DNA of 64,000 bases from Oegoconia quadripuncta (lineage: Eukaryota > Arthropoda > Insecta > Lepidoptera > Autostichidae), in NCBI GenBank assembly GCA_949316235.1, contig OX438760.1:746501-810500 (forward strand), given 5' to 3'. Positions 46,318 to 57,400 of the stretch are shown here, one piece after another. Under the pieces are notes generated by a model. The model saw only the letters and a list, made by a program, of their open reading frames with translations, did not search any database and was not told the origin of the DNA. Every line of letters starts with the position of its first letter. Position 1 is the stretch's first letter. The translations under genes and the position numbers were made by a program.

Positions 46318-46518
46318 ACCAGGTTCGATTCTCAGCGGAGTACATATTTAGTACTCTGTGTGGTTGGTTGTAAGGCATTTTAAATGTCCACCAGGCTAGC
46401 TACCACCATCTTATCTGAAGTGTGCTGCCAAACAGCATCCCCAAATATGATGGTGTTACCAGATCACTAAACATCAGGTGTGATCAAGGTCAAGTGCTAA
46501 CCCATTGTTCTTAAAGAA
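46318..46518 (+). mobile_element. SINE family 1, 5'-truncated and diverged, in the 3' UTR intron
   Basis: Starts at the B box (aggttcgattctcagc), keeps ggctagctaccacc and the tail acatcaggtgtgatcaagg. Confidence 0.7.
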
Positions 46519-46519
46519 A

Positions 46520-46612
46520 AATGTTCGTATTCATCATACAAACATCTACCCCTCGCGGGATTCGAACTCGCAACCGTAGGTTTCACACTATCCACTAGAC
46601 CAAAAGGATGTA
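46520..46612 (-). mobile_element. SINE family 2 head fragment
   Basis: gcgggattcgaactcgc (B box, inverted) and tatccactagacc (A box, inverted). Confidence 0.65.
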
Positions 46613-46844
46613 TTTCGCATAAAACTTCTAGCTGGTCACTGGAATTCTATGGGGGAGTTTTATGTTCAGCAGTAGACATCCTGTGGCTGATATGATGAAT
46701 AGGATACGATGGAATTGGCATGGTCAATATATGACAAAAATCATAAATAAAAAAAAATGTGAGTGCTAGGTTCCAGAGCATGGAAATGTTAAGTAAAATG
46801 TATCTATGGCTGACTCCTTGTCTCTGCTCTTCGCGGTAATGAAT

Positions 46845-47085
46845 AAATAAATATTTCGGACACTTACACCAATCATCTAGTCCCAAACTAAGCAAAGCTT
46901 GTGCTATGGATACTTGATAACGGATAAACATACATAAATATTTATATTAACATCCATGACTCGGGAATAAATGTCCGTATATTCATCACACAAATATTTA
47001 CCCCTCGCGGGATTCGAACCCGTAACCGACGGTTTCGCTGACAGAGTCACTATCCACTACACCAAATGGTCGTCTTTAACTTCAA
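46845..47085 (-). mobile_element. SINE family 2, near full-length
   Basis: Inverse of tail (caccaatcatctagtccc), B box (gcgggattcgaacccg) and A box (tatccactacacc); inside the RpLP2 3' UTR intron. Confidence 0.8.
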
Positions 47086-47205
47086 ATGGACACCGATTTA
47101 ATGTTACGGCACAATAAAACTAATGTTAGCGTAATCTACCGTCCGTAAGTTTTCAAAGAAAAAACCTTTATTCAGAATAAATTGTATTGTTTGCTTTGTT
47201 TCCAG

Positions 47206-47310
47206 ATGCAGATGGCGGTGCACACGGCCGTAATTCCTTATGTGTAAGCGTAACTTGACAGCAACTATGTTTCTGTGAAATATATTTGCGAGGAACCATT
47301 TATTTTGTTT
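47206..47310 (+). other. RpLP2: Probable RpLP2 terminal 3' UTR exon
   Basis: Follows a good acceptor (tttgtttccag, 47205). The sequence is not repetitive, unlike the flanking intron. A weak polyadenylation signal AATATA is at 47279-47284. Inferred; needs transcript support. Confidence 0.55.
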
Positions 47311-47537
47311 GATTTATAGTTTAAAATTTAAACTTAATCACTTTATGAGCTGTGGAATTCTTTTATACATACATAAAGTCACGCCTGTTTCCCGTAGGGT
47401 TAAGCAGGTCACAGATTTCCACTTGCTATGATCCTGACAGACATCCCCAATTTGATCCTGCAGATTATTTGAAAAAACACGTGTGTTTACTAGACATTAT
47501 CCACGACTCTGCATTGGGCCCGAGTTGAGCCATCATG

Positions 47538-47830
47538 ATTTTTTTTTATGCACAACTGGGTGATTTTTGACCTCAATCACACCTGATTTAAGTGAAGATG
47601 AGGTCGAAAGTGGAAGCTATCTTAGCTCTGACAACCGGAACACAACAATGCTATTAACATTGCTGCTTGGCGGCCGATATAGATAAGATGGTGGTAGCTA
47701 GCCAGGCGGACGTTTAAAATGCCCTGTCACCAACCAAACAGAGTACCTAAACATGTACCCCACTGGGATCGAACCCGCGACCTCCGAATCGTAAACCCAA
47801 TGTTGTTTACATTGAGCCACGGAGGCGGTT
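47538..47830 (-). mobile_element. SINE family 1 copy
   Basis: ttttttttatgcacaac through acctcaatcacacctg, ggtggtagctagcc and gggatcgaacccgcg to gagccacggaggcgg. Confidence 0.8.
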
Positions 47831-47831
47831 A

Positions 47832-48045
47832 GATGATCATCATTAACAGCCTCTCGGAGGACCATAATCCACCACGCGAGCCCAGTGCAGGATTTGTGTC
47901 AGTGGCCACTTGAGACTCAGTTTTTAAGCCGCCCCTCTAGGCAATCAACTTGGCTTTAACCGATCACTTAACGTTGCTTCCGAGCTGAGAAACCCTCGTA
48001 TTAAAAAGCCACTAGTGGTCACCCATCCAAGGTCAGCGCCAGTAT
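47832..48045 (-). mobile_element. 5S-rRNA-like SINE, copy 3, with a tail like SINE family 3
   Basis: On minus: ttggatgggtgaccactag, then the family body. At its far end (gatgatcatcatt, accataatccaccacgcg on +) it resembles the 3' end of SINE family 3 (catagtccaccacgct at 9926). The 5S-like head is cut short. Confidence 0.5.
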
Positions 48046-48049
48046 TTCG

Positions 48050-48525
48050 GATAGTTACTCTAATCATCTAGTTTGTACTATGGATACTAGATAACCGATA
48101 AACATCTGACTTGACTCTAGAATAAAATGTTCATATTCATCACACAAACATACCCCACGCGGGATTACAATTCGGAGATCACGGGTTCGATCCCCAGCGG
48201 GGTACATGTTTAAGTATTCTGGTCGGTAGTAGGGCATTTTAAATGTCCGCCGGGCTAGCTACCACCATCTTATCTAAATCTGCTGCCAAGCAGCAAAGTT
48301 AATAGCATTGTTGTGTTCCGGTTGTTAGAGATAAGATAGCCAGTCCCCCAAATGTGTTTGGGTTTCCGGGTCAGTACGCTTCCACCTTCGAACTCATCTT
48401 CACTTAACATCAGGTGTGATTGAGGTCAAGTACGAACCCGGCGCGCATAAAAAGAAAATCGAACCCGCAACTGTAGGTTTCACGGACAGGATCACTATCC
48501 ACTACATCTATCGGTCGTCTTGCTT
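48050..48525 (-). mobile_element. SINE family 2 copy interrupted by a family 1 SINE in its B box
   Basis: 48050-48165 ends cgcgggatt; 48458-48525 resumes atcgaacccgcaac through tatccactacatc to ggtcgtc. Together these are an inverted family 2 SINE. Confidence 0.7.
48166..48457 (+). mobile_element. SINE family 1, 5'-truncated, inserted in the SINE above
   Basis: Begins acaattcggag, B box cgggttcgatccccagc, and ends gcgcataaaaag. Confidence 0.75.
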
Positions 48526-48529
48526 ATTA

Positions 48530-48590
48530 ATAATTGTAACTTCGCTAATCGAAAGCGAATAGCGGATGCGACTACGTCACTAGTGCTTGG
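48530..48590 (-). mobile_element. 5S-rRNA-like SINE head fragment
   Basis: cttcgctaatcgaaagcgaa and gcggatgcgactacgtc match the 5' start of the copies at 22268 and 23135. Confidence 0.45.
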
Positions 48591-48740
48591 GAATTTGGAA
48601 TAAAGGATTACTTTCTCTCGTATCAAATGAAACAATTTTTTTAACATCTTGTGATGCTGTGATATATTGCTACCATCATGACATTGGCAAATATAATAGT
48701 ATCTTAGCCTGTCCCTTTTCGTAAGAGGCCAAGGCATTAA

Positions 48741-48997
48741 ATAAATAAATATCTATGCACATAGACGCAGCGCCATCTAGTTCCACACTAAACTACACAA
48801 ATACTTTTTTTTTTGTAAATACATATAAAATTGAGAATCTGTAATTGGCATAAATTTTGTTTGCTGATGCTGTTGATTCTGTAGTATCAATAAAATAAAA
48901 ATGAAACATAACTCGGGTACACATGTCTGTAGTCATAGAAATATATGCCCTTGGCGCGATTCGAACCCGCGACTTTTGGTATAGCAGTCCAGGGAAA
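48741..48997 (-). mobile_element. SINE family 2b copy
   Basis: gcgccatctagttccac, a lengthened body, then gcgcgattcgaacccgcg and ttttggtatagca. Confidence 0.7.
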
Positions 48998-49104
48998 ATC
49001 GCCATGAATTTTTGCCTATTGACCTCTCATTATTACGGTCGGTTCAAAGGTATAGTCGTCATAAGTGAATAAACAGACTGACATACACTTTCGGATTTAT
49101 GATA

Positions 49105-49711
49105 TTAATGTGGTTTAACTGACCATCTCAATCTTTTGGGTATGGAGTTAACCTCCAACCTAAATTTTGGGCGCTCCATAGAATCGAACGCTAAAACAGC
49201 GGCTAAGAAGCTTGGCATTCTCCTTAAGGTCAGTCGATATTTCACACCAAACAACTTTTGGTGCTTTACCAGGCTCAGGTCCGCTCGTGCATGGAATACT
49301 GCTGTCACCTCTGGGATGGTTCAGCCAAGTACCAACTGACTGCACTCGATTCCGTGGAACGACGTGCCATAAGACTCATGGATGATCATTCGATGACTGC
49401 TAAATTGCAGAGCATTGAACACCGTCACCCTTCCATCTTCGGACCACTAGGCGTGGGGAGGGATTCCACCCGTATATAGTTAATATACCGAACATTCGCA
49501 CTAAGAAGTTCGATTCTTCATTCATCATCCGAACAGCCAAGGCATGGAACTCCTTTCCGGCTTCAGTCTTTCCTGAATCCTACAACCTCGGGATTTTCAA
49601 GAGCAGAGTGAATAGGCATTTACTGGGATCGCGTGCTTCATCTTCGACCACATCGTCACTTTCCATCAGGTGAGATTGTGGTCAAACGCGAATCCAGTCA
49701 ATCATAAAAAA
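49105..49711 (+). pseudogene. LINE 3' end whose tail matches SINE family 1
   Basis: Fragments read GMELTSNLNFGRSIES, then VLYQAQVRSCMEYCCHLW and ALDSVERRAIRLMDD, then FIIRTAKAWNSFPASVFP and GIFKSRVNRHLLGS. This is the post-RT end of an insect LINE, with frame changes and an internal deletion. After the stop, catcaggtgagattgtgg and gcgaatccagtc lead to ataaaaaaaa. The same tail closes SINE family 1 copies. Confidence 0.8.
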
Positions 49712-49756
49712 AAACTTCGGGTTCAAAGTTTTTGAAATATTTATGATTATATTTTA

Positions 49757-49920
49757 TACTACCTTTCCGCACGCGGCTTCGCCTGCATGAAGTAACTTTA
49801 TCGCGATTTGTTTATCCCGAACTACTCACTTTATCGGAATAAAAAATATCCTATGTTTTAATCCAGGGTATGTTCTACCTATATGCCCAACTTTCATCCA
49901 AATCCGTATGTTATGTTGTA
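49757..49920 (-). mobile_element. Helitron-like element, partial
   Basis: ccgcacgcggcttcgcctgc, then actactcactttatcgg; ends before the ctaatattat terminus. Confidence 0.6.
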
Positions 49921-50559
49921 AAAGGGTATGTTACTCGTAGCTACTCAAGCTGCATGATAGAGTCGATTTTCGCGTTGTTTTTTTAATATAAATTTTCTTT
50001 ATAGCTCTAATAACAAAGGCACAATAGTTACTTATGTATAGTACGTACTCTAGATGAGATTGTTTAGTTACAGATTATAAAATATTATTAGCTTTACTGC
50101 TGGTACGTCTATGTCACAGTGTTGGAAGAGTTCACATTGTTCATTATGTTGTTATTCAGTCACTATTTTAGCCATCACTAGTTTTTTTTTTTAATTTGTC
50201 CAATCTATTCTTGAACGAATTCACTGATTGGGCGGAAACAACCTCTTCCGGCAGCTTATTCCAGGCCTGAACAACATTTATGTATACTTAGCTATACTTA
50301 GGTATTGTTATTAGGCGAAAAGGAAGTGACTACTCTCAAGCAGCATGTTCGCAAGAAATTGAGAACATGATTTCAAGCAGCGCTGGTTTTCAGTCACTCC
50401 CTTTTCCCTAAGATGCTGAGCGGGAGTTGTGAAGGGCTTTCATAAGCACGTCGCAGGGGAAAAGATGAGATTGAAAAATATTAGGTACACAAATAACTAT
50501 TCCTGTTCTTATTTTTGGTTAAGTAGAGGATTTAGGTTTCATATTTAGTAAGTATATAT
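49921..50559. other. LINE-like debris, unassigned
   Basis: The region around 50190-50270 (ccaatctattcttgaacg, cttccggcagcttattcc) looks like decayed LINE sequence on the minus strand. No intact feature. Confidence 0.3.
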
Positions 50560-50767
50560 TTCAGACGCACCAATTATCCAGTCCCAAACTAACCAAAGTT
50601 TGTGCTATGGATACTAGACAACGGATAAACATACATAAATATTTATATAAACATCCATGACTCTGGAATAAATGTTCGCATTCATCACATTTACCCCTCG
50701 CGGGATTCGATCCCGCAACCGTTGGTTTCGCTGACAGGATCACTATCCACGACACCAAACGGTCGTC
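50560..50767 (-). mobile_element. SINE family 2 copy inserted in a LINE end
   Basis: Inverted tail, B box (gcgggattcgatcccgc) and A box (tatccacgacacc). Its 5' end abuts LINE codons at 50768. Confidence 0.75.
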
Positions 50768-50995
50768 GTTTCTTGAAGGTTCCAATGTCGTACTCGTTCG
50801 GGAATACCGCTGCAGGAAGTCCGTTCCACAGGGTGGTCGTACGTGGTAAGAAGTTTCTTGAGAAACGTACAGTGGTAGACTTCCACTCATCCAGGTGATG
50901 TGGATGGAATTTTAAATCTGTCGCGCGACAAACGTTTATCGCGCATCTCATGAAACTAGTGCAGCTTATTCGCTTGGACGAAATATACAACTTTT
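50768..50995 (-). pseudogene. LINE C-terminal fragment
   Basis: Minus-strand frame reads [33 protein letters not shown] and [16 protein letters not shown], then runs into the SINE. Same family as 53250 and 59575. Confidence 0.75.
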
Positions 50996-50999
50996 AAAC

Positions 51000-51480
51000 T
51001 TATAGGTCGACGGATGAAAACCAGGAAATCAGTAAACAAATATTTATTCTCAACGCAGTTTTACTTTGATGTTGAACGATTGCAAACTGTCCGCCGACTG
51101 ACTACGAGCCCATGCCTTTTCACCGCCTCAAATCATTTATCTCTCATTCATTCGGTGGGTTTCACGAATCCACACGAACGTATCGATAATAAATTAGAAC
51201 TTTAGCATGTGCGCGTGGTCAGTTCAATACTTGAAATTACTGTCCAAATGTCACAATACAAATATATTAATAAAAGCTAACACAACTATCCCACTTTCAC
51301 ACCTACTTACGTCGCGTGCGATAAACGATGTCATGGTACGGGGGATAGTATGTGAACCAAGACCGAACGTGGAAGCGTACTCACCCGGTTTTCTGACATA
51401 TTTAGAGGCCCGGATATTTTATATTTTTATATGTTTTACCTCACAACCGAAATACAACATCGCTACTTGACGGCAGACTA
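51000..51480. other. Unassigned stretch
   Basis: Two overlapping ORFs of 63 and 87 codons with no recognised domain. Confidence 0.3.
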
Positions 51481-51481
51481 A

Positions 51482-52217
51482 AGCCCGTATTAATAAACTT
51501 AGGTAAGTGGAAACTTAGGTAGATAATATTGTCCAAAATTTTCTTTTTTTTTCTGTTTTTTTTTTTTAGGATATTTGAGTGACTAAGGCAGTTCCATAGT
51601 ATCCCAAAATCCCAAAGCAATCACCATCACTACTACAATAAATGACTCGTTTGGTATAAACTTGCATAGGTACACAAAAAGATGTAACAAGCTGGCTTGA
51701 TCTGACAGTGGAGAAGATACCTTGGAATAACCCCAAATCTTTAACAATAAATTTTAATGATCGTATGAACATCTCACGTAAGGCTTTCTTCCGCTCACAT
51801 TTCATCAAAAAGATGCTGTAGGTACCTATATGTCTTCTACACATCAACGTGTTTCACAATTAGGTGACGGTGACTTATTCACTAAGGCCGGTATTAATAA
51901 ACCATTCTCAAGATTGAGAACAGTCTTGTGGCCGGTCTCAATTAAACCTGTTGATTAATAAACCTAACTTGAGACCTGAAAAGCATGTGCATACTCAAGC
52001 AGTACTCACTTGAGAGGTGCGCGTATTAATAAACGAAACTCAAGACTATCATTCATTCGCCGCTGAGGCGAATTCTTGAGAAGTGATCTCAGCTAAGTAG
52101 ACCTCGAGATTGGTTTATAAATTAGCACGGAGCTTGAGATAGCGTCAAATGCTTAAGACGCATCTCGGTTGATACAGCCTCAAGCCTTCTATTGAAATTG
52201 ATTTATTAATACGGGCC
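51482..52217 (+). mobile_element. Composite element: flank Z plus modular palindromic MITE, copy 2
   Basis: Starts agcccgtattaataaac and ends tttattaatacgggcc, so here the outer ends of the whole 735-bp unit form inverted repeats. An internal start (ggccggtattaataaacc) lies at 51887. Matches 26505-27228 with few differences. Confidence 0.7.
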
Positions 52218-52275
52218 TAAAACCCTTACCACAGAATGTTACTCAAGCAGAGATCTCCGATTGAGGATATGAGTT

Positions 52276-52470
52276 TAAAAAACCAAAAAAAGTCGACAGC
52301 ATATTTGGTATTTCGCAAGCGCCATGTTCGATTTTTTACTATGAAATATATCCTATGATACTCAAGGGATCAAGACGAATCTAACGACACCATGCACTTC
52401 GAAATCGGTCAAGCCGTTTAGGATACAGGAGGTAACAGAAATCTACATACATATACAGCAAAAGTGCCCA
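52276..52470 (+). repeat. Fragment of the gacagcat / cggtcaagccg repeat
   Basis: gtcgacagcatatttgg, ggatcaagacgaatc and cgaaatcggtcaagccg match 59940-60260. Confidence 0.5.
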
Positions 52471-53249
52471 CTTAGTACATACTAAGGTTAAGCTACCTTT
52501 ATCTGGTTTTTATTACTGTACTGTAGTCTAAATTATGTGTAACTAAGTACTTATAAATATTATTTTCATCCCCCCACCTCGGAAATGGTATTTTTGCTAT
52601 TCGACATTTGAGCACAAAAGCCATTTTTATCCGCTTGAGGTTAAAGTAAATTTGAATTTAGAACATCGCGGCACTAGGTAGGTATGTGATTCCAAAACAT
52701 CATTAAACCTATTTACTTCCATCTCCATGGTGCCGTATTTATCATACAACTTTTTAAAATTTGTTAAAAACTCAGACTCAGAACCTCCTTGGTGTACTTT
52801 TGTTTTTAATTTGCTTTGCGCGCGCCATTATGTTTTGACATGTTAGGTATTATTATAAATAAGAAACTTGAAAACAATTAGTCATTTCCTCGCTGAGGTG
52901 GGATGAAAAGTCACGTGTTGCACTCGAGTGCAAAGATTTTTCACCTTGTGCTCTTTTGATTCCTTCGCTTGCTCGGCCATCAAAGTTGAGCACGCGGTTA
53001 AAAAGCAACTTTGCACTCTTGTATAACAAATAACTATTAATGTATGTGTGTGGCTGGAGAAACAAATAAACGTTTATCTATCTATAGGTACTCGAAAAAC
53101 ATTACCCTTCTTCCTAGGGCAGTCGGGTAAGAACGAACAGCTTTATGTAACTAGTATAGCGGCATCTAACTACTTCTATGCTCAAGCGCAGATGTAGGTA
53201 CGCTTACCAACTCATATTGCAAATTCGCGTAGGTACGTTTGTCGAAGGA
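52471..53249. other. Unassigned stretch
   Basis: No gene recognised; acaaataaacgtttatcta at 53064 is a LINE-like end. Confidence 0.3.
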
Positions 53250-53455
53250 ATATGAGGAAACTTTGCTACTTTGCAGCGGTATTCCCGAAAGAGTACGACA
53301 TTGGAACCTTCAAGAAACGAGCCTACACCTTCCTCAAAGGCCGGCAACGCATCTGTGACCCTTTTGGTGTTGCGGGTGTCCATGGGCGGCGGTGATTGCT
53401 TTCCATCAGGTGACCCGCATGCTCGTTTGCCGCCCTCTCATATAAAAAAAAAAAA
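53250..53455 (+). pseudogene. LINE 3' end, tcatataaaaaa family
   Basis: Codons for [20 protein letters not shown], then atgggcggcggtga, tgctttccatcagg and cgccctctcatataaaaa. Same family as 9081 and 59575. Confidence 0.7.
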
Positions 53456-54006
53456 AAACGGAAACGAGCACCGAACAGGATAGGCTCTAAGCTTGTTTGG
53501 TATAATTTGGAATACAAGCCACATTCTGAAAAACGGGCCAAGGAGAAGATAGCTGGCCAGCTGACATTTAAAAAGTATCTAATCGTTAGCAAAAAGTTAA
53601 GTGCCTAAATAAGTGGCCAGTCAGTCTGGGTTGACTGACCATTTATATTTTCAGTACAAGGGGTCCTTGAATTGCAAGTGAGATACTTATGCATAATAAA
53701 TAAATTAATAATTCAGTACCTATTATTAGATACCTACTCATATATTTTTTCTTGACTTTTTATAGCAGTGCATAAAGATTACTACCGATACCAAAAAAAA
53801 AATGTTTAAATCAACGACCTTCACAGTTTTCTTATTAAATAATATAAAACAATATTACCAAAGTAACTAGAAAAAAACATTTAAAAAATTAAATGCTTGG
53901 AACATGTGTTTACGTCATACGGTAGACTTGAGGCAGGGCGCGAGAAGCTCTATTAACAAACCTAAATGCTCTAATACATTAAAGTATCAAGTACCTACGA
54001 GTTCCT
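53456..54006. other. Unassigned stretch
   Basis: Nothing recognised. Confidence 0.3.
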
Positions 54007-54298
54007 CAGATCCCACCTCCGCTCTCCTCCCACTGCAACTCCTGTAAGCCAGGATCAACAGTGGTACTCTGCACGGCGCCTACTGAAGGTAGACGGTGCC
54101 ATACGTGACTCTATTGCTACCTTGGACCACAGACTAATTAAAGAAAGGAAAAGGGGGAAACAAAGAAAGTATGCAAATGGGGGTGTAGCTAATGTGACGC
54201 AAAAAACCAAAGCGGCTATAACCCTATGGGGGAGAGCGTCAAGTGAAGCTTGACTCCCTAATTTAATACACCACGGACAGCACCAGACAGCAGTGAGC
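54007..54298 (+). repeat. Dispersed repeat Y, copy adjoining the CRAL-TRIO stop codon
   Basis: Matches 8085-8375 and 61150-61290 (cactgcaactcctgtaagc, tgaaggtagacggtgcc, acaccacggacag). On the minus strand it begins about 15 bp after the CRAL-TRIO stop and offers ATTAAA at 54262-54267. Confidence 0.6.
54262..54267 (-). terminator. Candidate polyadenylation signal ATTAAA for the CRAL-TRIO gene
   Basis: Located 46 bp past the stop on the minus strand, inside repeat Y. A likely but unproven signal. Confidence 0.35.
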
Positions 54299-54312
54299 GT
54301 TGATGGTGTTCC

Positions 54313-54467
54313 TCAGTCGATATCCAGTTTCTTGAATGACCCTTCGATACCCCCGAAGATGTCAGAGATGGTCTTCGGCTTCCCCGGCCGTTTTGCCTCC
54401 ACAACCCGTTTCTTGTTTTCTGTTGAGAAGTACTCTGCATTCACCTTTACGTTCCGCATAGTCTCAA
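54313..54467 (-). CDS. CRAL-TRIO gene, terminal exon c
   Basis: 155 bases: two bases, 50 codons ([10 protein letters not shown] ... KKLDID) and TGA; acceptor ctttcag. Confidence 0.92.
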
Positions 54468-57400
54468 CTGAAAGGAATCAACAATAGGTACAATGGAAGG
54501 ATTTTCAATGATCCATCAACGTTCTTACTAGGTTCTGAATCATAATAAACTGACTAGTAGTCACGTCAGTGGCTTTACGACTTGCTTTTCAAAACAACAG
54601 ATTGTTATGCGACTGGCGTGATTCATAGGGTTCATGCGAAATTTATTTGGAGATCATATTTTCTCCAAATATTTTTTATTTATTTAATTTAATGATGTAA
54701 TTATGTGGATTAGGCTGCAAACACGCGTTGACGCGTCCGTCAAATGACACAATTAATGCTTTATTCTATGATAGTTTTGAAAAAAAAAAAAACCACCTAT
54801 ACCTACCAATACCTTCTATTTCACTTATATATATGCCCTATTTTTATCCTTACGGTAAAAAAAAACTCATGCAGTATATTTCCTTTATTTGTATTTGAAG
54901 ATTTTTTAAGAATTCATGGCAACCAGTATACCTACTTACCTAACCTTTTAAGTATGTAAGGACCTTAAACCAAAGTAACGCGCTTATTACACTATCCTAA
55001 ATGCAGAGGCTAATTCGGCATACATTGCTGGTCGAAGTAAGGATATTTGAATTAACAGAACCAAGCCTCCCAGCAATGAAATGAAATGAAATGATTTATT
55101 TGCTTAAACATGGTAAGTAATAAGGTTTTACAATAATGTTATAATGCATTTTAGTACCACATGTTTAGCCAATGGCGGCATGCAAATATTATGCGATATT
55201 AATACACAAAATAATTAAATTAGTAGATTTTATATAATAAACATAATTCTTACTTAAGTCACTTTTATTACAATTTATTGTCAGTCTTTCCTTTTCTAAA
55301 TTATATTATACATAACATTATTAATAAATTCATTACAAAAACAAAGTCAGTTCTAATCGTACTATTATCATTTGCAATATCATTCAATCTAATCTTTATC
55401 ATCTAAAAATTCTTTTAAGCTGTAGTAACACTTCTCTGTTAGCCATCGTCGCAACCGTACTACAAATAATTCGTCTGGCAAGTCTCGTATATATTTTGGA
55501 ATCTTATTATAAGTGGCGATAGACATAATATAACAATTTTTCATATATAAAGAAGTTCTATATGGTGGCATTAGCAATTTCGTTATATCTCTTATTCTCA
55601 TCGTCCGGTTTTGAGTAGGTTTTCTATAATTGTCTGGAAATTTTCGAACAAAAGAGCCAACTTCAAGGATATAGAATCCAGTCAGGGTAAGTAATCCAAG
55701 ACGTCTAAACAGAGGTCTGCACGGGCACAATGTATGCCGAATTAGTCTCTACATTTAGGATAGTGTAATACGCCTTTAAGACCAAAAGAGCCAACTTCAA
55801 GGATATAGAATCCAGTCAGGGTAAGTAATCCAAGACGTCTAAACAGAGGTCTGCACGGGCACAATGTATGCCGAATTAGTCTCTACATTTAGGATAGTGT
55901 AATACGCCTTTAAGACCAAAAGAGCCAACTTCAAGGATATAGAATCCAGTCAGGGTAAGTAATCCAAGACGTCTAAACAGAGGTCTGCACGGGCACAATG
56001 TATGCCGAATTAGTCTCTACATTTAGTATTGTGTAATACGCCTTTAAGACCAAAAGAGCCAACTTCAAGGATATAGAATCCAGTCAGGGTAAGTAATCCA
56101 AGACGTCTAAACAGAGGTCTGCACGGGCACAATGTATGCCGAATTAGTCTCTACATTTAGGATAGTGTAATACGCCTTTAAGACCAAAAGAGCCAACTTC
56201 AAGGATATAGAATCCAGTCAGGGTAAGTAATCCAAGACGTCTAAACAGAGGTCTGCACGGGCACAATGTATGCCGAATTAGTCTCTACATTTAGGATAGT
56301 GTAATACGCCTTTAAGACCAAAAGAGCCAACTTCAAGGATATAGAATCCAGTCAGGGTAAGTAATCCAAGACGTCTAAACAGAGGTCTGCACGGGCACAA
56401 TGTATGCCGAATTAGTCTCTACATTTAGGATAGTGTAATACGCCTTTAAGACCAAAAGAGCCAACTTCAAGGATATAGAATCCAGTCAGGGTAAGTAATC
56501 CAAGACGTCTAAACAGAGGTCTGCACGGGCACAATGTATGCCGAATTAGTCTCTACATTTAGTATTGTGTAATACGCCTTTAAGACCAAAAGAGCCAACT
56601 TCAAGGATATAGAATCCAGTCAGGGTAAGTAATCCAAGACGTCTAAACAGAGGTCTGCACGGGCACAATGTATGCCGAATTAGTCTCTACATTTAGTATT
56701 GTGTAATACGCCTTTAAGACCAAAAGAGCCAACTTCAAGGATATAGAATCCAGTCAGGGTAAGTAATCCAAGACGTCTAAACAGAGGTCTGCACGGGCAC
56801 AATGTATGCCGAATTAGTCTCTACATTTAGTATTGTGTAATACGCCTTTAAGACCAAAAGAGCCAACTTCAAGGATATAGAATCCAGTCAGGGTAAGTAA
56901 TCCAAGACGTCTAAACAGAGGTCTGCACGGGCACAATGTATGCCGAATTAGTCTCTACATTTAGTATTGTGTAATACGCCTTTAAGACCAAAAGAGCCAA
57001 CTTCAAGGATATAGAATCCAGTCAGGGTAAGTAATCCAAGACGTCTAAACAGAGGTCTGCACGGGCACAATGTATGCCGAATTAGTCTCTACATTTAGTA
57101 TTGTGTAATACGCCTTTAAGACCAAAAGAGCCAACTTCAAGGATATAGAATCCAGTCAGGGTAAGTAATCCAAGACGTCTAAACAGAGGTCTGCACGGGC
57201 ACAATGTATGCCGAATTAGTCTCTACATTTAGTATTGTGTAATACGCCTTTAAGACCAAAAGAGCCAACTTCAAGGATATAGAATCCAGTCAGGGTAAGT
57301 AATCCAAGACGTCTAAACAGAGGTCTGCACGGGCACAATGTATGCCGAATTAGTCTCTACATTTAGTATTGTGTAATACGCCTTTAAGACCAAAAGAGCC

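Noticed and set aside
49136..49345. Several overlapping short ORFs on both strands
   Set aside because: Shadows of a degraded LINE end whose real frame is on the plus strand.
54258..54440. 60-codon minus ORF starting [11 protein letters not shown]
   Set aside because: Wrong frame over CRAL-TRIO exon c; the frame joining exon b gives the family C-terminus.
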